A DNA stretch of 64,000 nucleotides, from contig NC_048545.1 of assembly GCF_902806685.2 (NCBI RefSeq), forward strand, positions 8,791,852-8,855,851, read 5' to 3'. The stretch's first letter is position 1. Each line of letters starts with the position of its first letter. Positions 12,170-22,700 of the stretch are shown here, piece by piece. A program made the position numbers and the translations under genes. The notes beneath the pieces were generated by a model that saw nothing but the letters and a program-made list of their open reading frames with translations, made no database searches and was not told where the DNA came from. The stretch comes from Maniola hyperantus (taxonomy: Eukaryota > Arthropoda > Insecta > Lepidoptera > Nymphalidae).

Positions 12170-13013
12170 TCTACACTAATATTATAAAGAGGAAAACTTT
12201 GTTTGTTTGTTTGTTTGTTTGTTTGTTTGTTTGTTTGTTTGTTTGTTTGTACTGAATAGGCTCAAAAACTACTGGACCGATTTTAAAAATTCTTTCACCA
12301 TTCGAAAGCTACATTATCCACGAGTAACATAGGCTATATTTATTTTGGAAAAAAATAGGGTTCCGTAAGATATTGGGTTTTTCGGACACAAGGTGTAAAA
12401 AATCAACCAGAAAAGTTACTTATTTTGCGTACGCTGCCTAAACTATAAAAGATAGAACCATAAAATGTTCTAATTAATTGTAGATCTTATAAATATCTAC
12501 AAAAAAGTCCGCGACACACTATACCATCTATGTCGAGTGAGGCACAGCAACCATTTTTTTATTTAAAAATCTTGAATTTTTTTTGGACTACATTTAAACG
12601 CGTTTATTTTACTCATGCTATTAATCCTTATCAAAATAATGATTTCATCACTAAGAACAGTTTATGGAGATAATATTTGGTCTTTGAATGATTAAAATTG
12701 GACGTTTGGTTTTGAAGTTATGGCGAAATTAAAATATTACGATTTCTGCTGCACGGCCCGTTGTATTATATAAAGAGGTAATGTCGTTAAGTTTGTTTGT
12801 AGGGGGTAATCTTTAGAACTACTGAACCGATTTTATATTATATAAAGAGGTAATGTCGTTAAGTTTGTTTGTAGGGGGTAATCTTTAGAACTACTGAACC
12901 GATTTTAAAAATTCTTTCACCAGTAGAAAGCTACATTATTCCTGAGTGACATAGGCTATACGGGATCTTTAAAAACCTAAATCTACGCGGGCGAAGCCGC
13001 GGGGATCAGCTAG
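12170..13013 (+). mobile_element. Inner mini-Helitron (844 bp), inserted in an opposite-strand relative
   Basis: It starts TCTACACTAATATTATAAAG after an A (12169) and ends GGGGATCAGCTAG before a T (13014), the Helitron rule A|TC...CTAG|T. A 5-bp stem CGCGG/CCGCG with loop GCGAAG lies 12 nt before the end. Inside are a (TTTG)n tract, one ~580-bp body (X) and two copies of a ~62-bp unit containing GGTAATGTCGTTAAGTTTG. No coding capacity. Confidence 0.85.
12199..12249 (+). repeat. (TTTG)n microsatellite of the inner Helitron
   Basis: About a dozen TTTG units just inside the 5' end. Related (CAAA)n tracts at about 13684-13730 and 14266-14306 belong to the two X bodies of the outer element. Confidence 0.9.
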
Positions 13014-14401
13014 TATAATATAAAATCGGTTCAGTAGTTCTAAAGATTACCCCCTACAAACAAACTTAACGACATTACCTCTTTATATAATATAAAATCG
13101 GTTCAGTAGTTCTAAAGATTACCCCCTACAAACAAACTTAACGACATTACCTCTTTATATAATACAACGGGCCGTGCAGCAGAAATCGTAATATTTTAAT
13201 TTCGCCATAACTTCAAAACCAAACGTCCAATTTTAATCATTCAAAGACCAAATATTATCTCCATAAACTGTTCTTAGTGATGAAATCATTTATTTTGATA
13301 AGGATTAATAGCATGAGTAAAATAAACGCGTTTAAATGTAGTCCAAAAAAAATTCAAGATTTTTAAATAAAAAAATGGTTACTGTGCCTCACTCGACATA
13401 GATGGGTATAGTGTGTCGCGGACTTTTTTGTAGATATTTATAAGATCTACAATTAATTAGAACATTTTATGGTTCTATCTTTTATAGTTTAGGCAGCGTA
13501 CGCAAAATAAGTAACTTTTCTGGTTGATTTTTTACACCTTGTGTCCGAAAAACCCAAATATCTTACGGAACCCTATTTTTTTCCAAAATAAAATATAGCC
13601 TATGTTACTCGTGGATAATGTAGCTTTCGAATGGTGAAAGAATTTTTAAAATCGGTCCAGTAGTTTTTGAGCCTATTCAGTACAAACAAACAAACAAACA
13701 AACAAACAAACAAACAAACAAACAAACAAACTTAACGACATTACCTCTTTATATAATACAACGGGCCGTGCAGCAGAAATCGTAATATTTTAATTTCGCC
13801 ATAACTTCAAAACCAAACGTCCAATTTTAATCATTCAAAGACCAAATATTATCTCCATAAACTGTTCTTAGTGATGAAATCATTTATTTTGATAAGGATT
13901 AATAGCATGAGTAAAATAAACGCGTTTAAATGTAGTCCAAAAAAATTCAAGATTTTTAAATAAAAAAATGGTTGCTGTGCCTCACTCGACATAGATGGGT
14001 ATAGTGTGTCGCGGACTTTTTTGTAGATATTTATAAGATCTACAATTAATTAGAACATTCTATCTTTTATAGTTTAGGCAGCGTACGCAAAATAAGTAAC
14101 TTTTCTGGTTGATTTTTTACACCTTGTGTCCGAAAAACCCAAATATCTTACGGAACCCTATTTTTTTCCAAAATAAAATATAGCCTATGTTACTCGTGGA
14201 TAATGTAGCTTTCGAATGGTGAAAGAATTTTTAAAATCGGTCCAGTAGTTTTTGAGCCTATTCAGTACAAACAAACAAACAAACAAACAAACAAACAAAC
14301 AAACAAAGTTTTCCTCTTTATAATATTAGTGTAGACTAATGGTTAAGTCTTTCACAGGCACAATTTATAAAGTTTTTTTAATCTATCGTTTTCACACTAC
14401 A

Positions 14402-14623
14402 TCTAAATATATAAAAGGAAAAGGTGACTGAATGACTGACTGACTGATCTATCAACGCACAGCTCAAACTACTGGACGGATCGGGCTGAAATTTGGCATG
14501 CAGATAGCTTACGACGTAGACATCCGCTAAAAAAAGATTTTTGAAAACTCAACCCCTAAGGGGGTGAAATAGGGGTTTGAAATTTGTGTAGTCCACGCGG
14601 ACGAAGTCGCGAGCATAAGCTAG
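14402..14623 (+). mobile_element. Mini-Helitron, second family
   Basis: A|TCTAAATATATAAAAGGAAA start, (GACT)n near the 5' end, and a CGCGGACGAAGTCGCG hairpin before GAGCATAAGCTAG|T. Confidence 0.82.
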
Positions 14624-14639
14624 TGTTTTATATGTATGT

Positions 14640-15700
14640 TAAGCTGGATAATAATGCACAGTTTACTATAAATTACTTATGGCATTATTCCATTTAAAAC
14701 AGTTTGCGACAATCCATTTATTCACGTCAAACAGCTCCAGACTCGATATCAAGTCGATAGTTTAATACCAATAACTATCTTGTCCCAGTTATAACAACAA
14801 TGTTGTGAAATAGGAAACTAATAGTTTGAGCGTAATACCCAGCCTCCCAGATGCGGGGTTGATAATAATATCCTAGCTCCTAGTTATCTCATCTCAATCC
14901 ATTTGTTAATTCAATTTTTCTCTGTATTATGAAGATTTATTTAGATACTTTTATTTTCTAACTTTTTCTAAAAAAATTATAATGAAAACAAATCAGCTTG
15001 CACATATCGTCTAATAAATGGTTCTTGTAAACTTAACAATTTAAACAAAACTGTCTTTATTTTTATATCAAAACAAAATTCATTCATTGATGTCACTGAC
15101 GATAGTTTAAACGGTAAAATTATGTGTTTCAATAAAAAGGGCTGAATTAAAGTGCATCAATTAATCCTACAATTTTTAACAATATTATAGCAAAAAATAA
15201 AGTTATTAGTTTGACTCATTTCTTGATAATTATAAACATAATACAATATTATTAATTGTCAGATATTTTAGCTCAATATATCTATCAGTAAACATATTAT
15301 TTTACCATGTTATGATGTTAGCAGTAAACAAAAGATACCACAGGCACCTTGAAAGATTGGCAAGTAACAATAAATTGGTTTGTAATAACATACCCAATTA
15401 TTGTGGTTTATGTTTCTCTATTATCCATTTTATTTATGAATCGATTAGGTAACTACCGATAAACAATGTGGATATTGTAAATGGGTATGATATTCATACT
15501 TCTTATTCTAACATATTATCTATCTCAGTACCTGCATAACTAATTTTAGTTACAGACTTAATTTTCTCATCCTCGTGATGAGCGTAGCCTCTGAAGAACA
15601 TAGTATGAATCAAATTTGCCACGTGGTCACCAACAAGACAGTTTTGCTGAGTTTAGTAAAGAGTGGGCCTTCTAAATTGCGTGCACATCGTGCAGATTGT
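14640..15700. other. AT-rich, no gene recognised
   Basis: No repeat end, reading frame or Ig-like exon seen. Probably part of the intron upstream of exon A. Confidence 0.45.
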
Positions 15701-15707
15701 ACCTATA

Positions 15708-16333
15708 GTACGCAACAGGTCGAGATAGCAATCAGGGTATGAGGCGGGGGGACGCCTGGAACACCCGCACGTCACCCGCGCTCGCCTGCACCGAGTTAGC
15801 GCAGAGTCCTTCTGTGAGGAGGTAATGTCGCAGAAGGAGTCGGCGGAGCGTATGAGAGAAGCTGATTTCAGCTCTCATGCCATCCGTCGTAAGAGGGTCG
15901 AGCGTAGGCGAGTCGCCCACGACCGCCGCCGCCTACCCCCATGAGAAGGACTTGCGGGCAATAGACACGGGGAGTCTATCGTCCGGAAAGAAACCAGTCC
16001 TCGAGTAGGGAGGCGCGCGCACCTTCGTGTTCCTGGTGCCCCTCAGACGGTGTGTAGGTAGGGACTATATTGGTCCCCTGAGGTGGGTGCTCAACAGGCG
16101 CCGCTGGCTGGGTTGCACGAACGTGTTGATCCCGTAGCCCAGCCACCAGGCGATGCGTGGAACAACGTGGGGTTTTAGTCGGTAAGAGTCCGACATAACC
16201 TCCGAGCCTCCCCGGGTGCGGTGGTATCTATTAGGATTTCCCCACGGAAAAAAGGGGCTGTGCGGGGTGTGCGGGGCGTCCCAACCCTGATTCATTTCAT
16301 TCATTCATTCAGCCATTTCAACCTGTCATACTA
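15708..16333. mobile_element. GC-rich fold-back MITE split by a ~450-bp GC-rich insert
   Basis: The left arm GTACGCAACAGGTCGAGATA and the right arm GCCATTTCAACCTGTCATAC belong to the fold-back family. Between them, about 15810-16305 carries TTTTAGTCGGTAAGAGTCCG, CCCCGGGTGCGGTGGTATCT and an (ATTC)n end, which looks like the 3' UTR of a non-LTR retrotransposon (R1-like, low certainty). No coding sequence is recognisable. Confidence 0.6.
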
Positions 16334-16563
16334 CATATAGATTGTTTGTTTGTTGACTGTGACACCTTTACTATACCTGCAAATAATTATTATAATTTAA
16401 ATTTAAGTATTTGTTTTGTTTGTAAGATGATCGCATATTATTTATTAGAGACGAGTATTGAAAAATACGTTGTGTTCATGCGATGCAACTGTAATTTTTA
16501 ATCTTAACTGTGCTAAAAACATACACTAAAAACTTCTAAATAATATTGTAAACATTGTTTTAG

Positions 16564-16753
16564 ATGGGTCATCTGTCGGTCGTGATACCTCCTGACATCG
16601 CCGACGACAACGGCTCCGAAGCTAGCGCGCCAGAAGGCGGGTCAGTAGAGCTGCGTTGTACAGCTACTGGCGTACCAGAGCCTACTGTGTCCTGGAAGAG
16701 ATCCGGTGGACGAAATATTATATTTCGGGACGAAGGTGGAAGTGAAGTGAAAG
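16564..16753 (+). CDS. Exon A: Ig1-Ig2 linker and first half of Ig2
   Basis: The acceptor is tgttttag, ending at 16563; the donor is aaag|gtaaac with GT at 16754. The exon starts in phase 0 and ends in phase 1, giving 63 codons plus one base. It encodes MGHLSVVIPPDI, then PEGGSVELRC (first Ig2 Cys) and PTVSWKR (core Trp). The ATG at its first base is probably an internal Met rather than a start, because VxxPPDI follows Ig1 in this family. An interspersed repeat begins 34 bp into the following intron, and decayed copies of this exon lie 460-860 bp downstream. Confidence 0.88.
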
Positions 16754-19700
16754 GTAAACCTTTTAAATTTTAGTATAAGGTGTTTTAGGGTTCCGTACCT
16801 TAAAAGGAAAAACGGAACCCTTATAGGATCACTTTGTTGTCTGTCTGTCTGTCAAGAAACCTACAGGGTACTTCCCGTTGACCTAGAATCATGAAATTTG
16901 GCAGGTAGGTGGGTCTTATAGCTGGCTTTAGGGGAAAAATCTGAAAACTGTGAATTTAGGGTCAGATCACACAATAAAAAATTAAATTGTGGTGATGAAC
17001 TAATAATTAGTATTTTCAATATTCGAAGTAAGATAACTATATCAAGTGGGGTATCATATTATGAAAGGTCTGTATTTTACCTGTACATTCTAAAACAGAT
17101 TTTTATTTGCATCATAGTTTTTGAATTATCGTGCAAAATGTCGAAAAAATACGACTGTAGTACGGAACCCACAGTGTGCGAATCTGACTCACACTTGGCC
17201 GGTTTTTGTTTAATTTCTTGATGACAATGTCTACGAAGCCAGCAAACCAGAAGGAGGATCCGTAGAGCTACGTTGTATAACTACTGGTACCTATACCATA
17301 GCCAACCACGATGAAGATGGAAGTGAATTTAAAGTTTTCTTATAAGTTGTAGAATAAAGTGTTTATTGATAAATTTCTTGATGACGATTTCTATGCTAGT
17401 AGGTACACCAGATATGTCAGATGAAATGTTTACAACATTTTATATTTTTCAAAATTAAAATAATTTTGTTTAGTATGCAAACAAAGGGAATATTCTCGTA
17501 AGATAAAATATTTATCCTTGTTATTCAATCTGTATTATTCAATTTGTGATACAGAAAAACTTTTTATGAAAATATGCCACACACGCGGAATATCACTTTC
17601 GTGCTTGTACTGAACGTGATAATATTTGAGAGCTGCCGCAGGTTTTTTATAATGTTCCCTTCCTTTTACTCGATAAGTTTAGGAAAATGGAATATAAAAC
17701 GTCAATTTTCCCAATTCTATTAATATCGGCGGATTCTGTTAAGTGGTAAAAAAGAAACAAGGCTAATAAGTAATATTACATTCAAAGCCCGCCCGTAGCG
17801 GGCGCAGGTGCTTGCGTGGTTGAAACATTGGAGTTTTATGGGATTTATTAAGATATCGCCTCAGGATATTGGAAAGAACTCACAAAATATATAATAAATG
17901 TGCCATCAACCTTGTGGAACGTCTGAATAATGTAAAACAGAGGAAAATGAATGTATAGCGGAGGTTACTCAGCATTTCTCATTGGTTAATGTTTTGCAGG
18001 GTACCATATAAGTACTTACATTTTATGTATGGCACGAAATTTATGTTCAGACTACGGCACTTCATTAAAGTCATCTTTATACCTTTAGTACAGACTTATT
18101 TGTCAAAAAAATTTAATTTACGAAAGTAAGAGTTCTCTAACGGCATGATTTCATTTCCTCGAAAAAGAACGTTCTCAAAGAACTCAATTACTGCTTAAAC
18201 AAAGTGATGTTACAATCGGGGTTTTGGTCAGGAAATTAAATGGATGCCTAAGTGGAAATCGGCCCGACTGAGCTGTTATCTTTGTAGTTGTAATACCTAC
18301 TACATAGACTAAGGTAAAAAGACAGCAGGTTGACGCGATTACGGGGTGTTCTGCAAGTAAAATACGAACTTATGTGAAATTGTTTTAAAAGCTTTTACTT
18401 GGTGGTATAATTTATACCCTAAACCTTTGTTTTAAGGTGTAAATTAGGGTGGATAGAGTTAAGTATTTTAAACCTTTTCAGGAGTCTGTTTTACGTATTT
18501 GACCCGTTTTATTTAAGCCATTAAGCGTAAACAAAAGACTTGCGGTCGTGGGTAAACAGAGGGTGGATGTAATAGTTAGAGTGGGGGAGTCTGCCTTAGT
18601 ATTAATTGGACATGTTATATACGCTTCAACAAATAAGAATTGCCATTTGGCACATTTGGGCAGTTATTTCCTACTATTTTTCATTTCGTTATTATTACTT
18701 GCCAGTTGCAAAGAAAGTTCAAGTCGTTTATAATCAGCGATGTTATAGCGTAGATGTTAGGTATATTACTTATCAGCGTGTATTGTCAGTGTTTGTAAAG
18801 TTCGTAGAAAATGACTCCTCACGCGCCATTTTAACTCTATGGGGTCAATTACTGTCATGTCAAAAGTACTGTTCACCTTTAAAATAAGGACTAAAATCGT
18901 ACTTTTGACATGTGACACAAAAAGTTAAAATAGCGCGTGAGGAGTTAAATTTTACGCGTTATATTTTATAATAGTACCTACAATTTTTATGACCACCTTG
19001 TTTATCATAAGTAAACATCATAGCTTTTCATGTAGGTACAACTTACAAGGAACAACAAGCTTAATTTGCTATAAGTAGCTACCTAATTCTTAACAGCTAG
19101 AACTACCTCTTACTTGTACCTATATATTACTAGCTGATGCCCGCGACTTATTCAAGGACTCTGAAATATAGGAAATATCAGGGGATTTCCTAAAAAAAAA
19201 CTAAGTATTGTGAGTAAGTAATCATGTTAGTTAGTTGCTTTTGTTAGTTCTATCTACTCAATATTCACTGCAGCTGATAATTTTAGCGTTTAAACTACCG
19301 TGACTGATTTCCATTCTAAATAATATCTGTCCCGGCTTTACTCACGTGTGTAGTCGACGTTAGCCCGACTAGTTTCGAACCCATACGGGGTCCTTTTTCA
19401 AGGGAGTCCGTTCGCGCACGTGCCGCGGTTTTGACTGCGGGACGCGCGTGCCGCTGCCCGTAGAGCCCGTTGTGTGCAGCTGATAATGTCACATATTATA
19501 AGCAAGTAGCTATTTATACAATATCCTCGTGTAGCCGTATATCGTATTATTGATCAAACACACACACCGAGTCTGATTAGTTAATTACAATTAGTTATCT
19601 TTGGTGCCGAGCTTGCGACAGCGCGGCGGTCGTGCGACAGTTAATTAACTTACTCCTTACAAAATACCACGAAACGTTCATGTGAATCGTTATTATTATT

Positions 19701-22700
19701 GAATACTTACTAGAAAAAAAATCTCTGTCTTATTCCTCACGCTGAGGGTGTTGACTCCTTGTCACATACATAATACCTAAATAGCAAGGTTCAGCTAGTA
19801 ATAATGATGGCAGTAAATTTCTTGCGGTACGGTAGGCTCCCAGATTCCTACTGAGTTTAAATATCTATACTAAATACATTCATAGGTACTAATATTATAA
19901 ATGTGAAAGTGTGTCTGTCTGTCTGTCTGCTAGCTTTTCACGGCCCATCCGTTCAACCGATTTTGACGAAATTTGGTACAGAGATAGCTTGCATCCCGGG
20001 TAAGGACAAAGGCTACTTTTTGTCCCGAAAATCAAAGAGTTCCCATAGGATTTTTAAAAACCTAATTCCACGCGGACGAAGTCGCAGGCATCAGCTAGTA
20101 TTACATAAAAAGCACTTTGAATTTAGAACATTGAGAACTTTTTTTGAAGTAGGCTGAAATGAAAGTCCTTACTCACTCACTAACTCATCAACCCAAACGC
20201 AATACAACGCATACGTTCGTGGAACAAACAAAATATTTCTATGCTTAAGTAATATATTATAATTAAGTCAATGATAAATAATTTGTCGTTCACTGTAGCT
20301 ATGTTAAATAAAGTTGTACTTTATCCTTATCCCGCTTATTTCAATAAAAAAAGTACCTATTCTCAAGAAAACGCTGCGTTATAATTGAATCGGAAAACAA
20401 TTAGCCAGTAAGTAATAACTAAGGCGAACGGCTAAATCGCAGGCGAATCGAGTAACAAGTTGCCAACGACGTGTACGGTGTAGCGTTCCGACTTTATAAC
20501 CCGTTAATAAAACACAATTTCATGCAGGCGCTTTTGATATTATACACGTAACCTAAATACGTTCATAATATAATATAGTAAGACCTTTGATCCTTATCGA
20601 GTTAATAATAAGGATTATATTCCTGCGACAACATTTCAAAATTGGCTGCTCTGTACGTAACGCAGTATTTTATGTTTGCGCCCGAGATTTAGGATCGGGG
20701 TCGTATGCCATAATAAAGTTATAAATTGTTTCCATTTAAATTTAATTTGACAGTCTCCGCTAAACGGCGAATTGCCGGGGTAATGTTTTGATTAAAGCAC
20801 GCCTGATTAGCGATGCTTAATTAAGAGAAATTTGTGAAATTCGTTCTGAAATGCTAATAACGTTAACAGTGCAGTTTTGCTTCCATGGTAATTGCACGTC
20901 TATTTGGGCTGGTTGTAATAATGTCGCGTTTGCTTTCTGGTTGTTAATAGGTATGTAAATATTTCAAACATACTTAAATCATGCTTAGCAATTAGGGTGA
21001 GTTTGTTTATTCCGATTTTATCTTTTAGTTTCATGACGAACTTTGAGTTCGACATGACTAAAACTAAAGTTTTCCTGGTAGAGATGGCTAATACCTGAGC
21101 GATAAGACCGCCTTTTGTATCCTACTTCTGTATGTGTTATCTGTTCTTGTATTATTATTTTCCATCTTGTGGTGGTACAAAATATAAAGTACAGTACAGC
21201 ACCTTTTCCTTTTATATATTAAATAAACTTTCCCATCTTTTTGCACTTCGAAATATCTTACGAGTATTTCATACTAGAAACTTACTTAGCCAGTTGATAT
21301 TTCGGCCATATTTGAATGTCGCCCCGAAAATGCGCAAGAATTACCTTACTATAACAAGAATGCTGGTTGCATTTTCTCCCTAAATCGTTCTTTCATGTAC
21401 ACTTTTCTCTACGGTAACAAGGTAAATAGGTTGATAGTTTAAGATTCGCTTTCGTGTACACAATTTTTAACGTCGTTAAGGGTACTTAATCGGTTTAGTG
21501 TCGATACTGCATCGTGGCATCATATACCTAGAGGTAGTGATGTAACTGAATTACTCTTCAACGTTAGGTTTTGCGGCGACCGTGGGATGTATGTACATAA
21601 ATTAATTTTTTTATAAAGTCGCGGTCTCCACTCCAGAACACGTCTGCCCTAGTGGCCATCGGTTCTGCGGCAGACGTGGCCTGCCCACTGCCATTTCAGC
21701 TAACTAATTCGTTGAGCTATGTCGGTCGCTCTGGTTCTCCTATGGATTTCCTCATTAAGGATTTTGTCCCTCTGAGAGATACCTACCCAAAATAACCGGC
21801 TCCATAGCACACTGAGCGACTTTGAACTTGTGGACAAGACCAACAGTCACTGTCCACGTTTCAGCGCCATACGTCATCACAGGTAGGACACACTCACTAA
21901 AGACTTTCGTCTTTACGCTTTGGGGTATCAACCAATTGAATTGAATTAAATTGATTGTCAAATGAGTAACTATAAAGCTCTTTGTCCATTTATCGTGTGC
22001 CTTACTTTTACAGAAAAACTAAGTATGTAATATAGAGTGATCATAAATGGCGTCCTTTGTACACAGATAAGTAAGTAAATAAGATTTTAATAACATATTA
22101 TCACGCCAATCGGTGGCTCCGTTGCATTTCATCATGAACCAATAAACCAACAAACAAACGCACTTTCATATTTTATAAAATGGGTAGTGGGCAGTGATAA
22201 TATGGGTAACTACTGATTGGTATTAGTGAGGTAGTGATTTAATTAAAACAACTTTATTGCCTACAACAATACACGAGCAGGTATAATGGATACTTTTATA
22301 GATATAATTTTAAAGTGGAATTGATATTGTTTCGACGCGATCTGAACAATATCGTGTATCAAAAGGCTCGTATAAGTGAGTTAGTCCCGGATAGTTGACA
22401 TCCGGTGAGCGTCGGTTTGGCAACGCTTCACCGTAGCGCTACTTCCCGCGGGTTTTCCTTTATGGCTTGACTATGAAATGTATTATTCTGTAGGTACCTA
22501 CTTATATACCGTCCCACGTAGTTTTTCTGCGCCTACGTTTTTTTTGTAGCTATTTATTGCGATAAAACCTTCGATCTGATATGCAACTTGGACCTTAGGT
22601 TTTATAAGGTTCATTTTATTATTATCGGGTGATTTCGTCTTCGTGGATTTTTGAAGATCCCGTGGATACTGATTTTCTGAGTTAAGTCTGTCATATCCCA

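Larger units (their letters stand above)
11999..14335 (-). mobile_element. Outer mini-Helitron, minus strand, split by the inner one
   Basis: The 3' end CTAG is complementary to 11999-12002 and the 5' TCTACACTAATATT starts at 14335. Removing 12170-13013 rejoins CTCTTTA|TATAATATAA, which is the sequence found intact at about 13080 and 13160. The element is thus about 1,493 bp with two X bodies in tandem (13145-13730 and 13745-14300) and three ~62-bp units. The base before its 5' TC is G rather than A. Confidence 0.8.

Noticed and set aside
13684..14306. CRISPR-like array of regularly spaced repeats
   Set aside because: The regularity comes from tandem Helitron bodies and (CAAA)n tracts; there are no spacers and the genome is eukaryotic.
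16564..16566. ATG at the first base of exon A as the gene start
   Set aside because: A good acceptor precedes it, there is no signal peptide, and the VxxPPDI linker that follows normally comes after Ig1.
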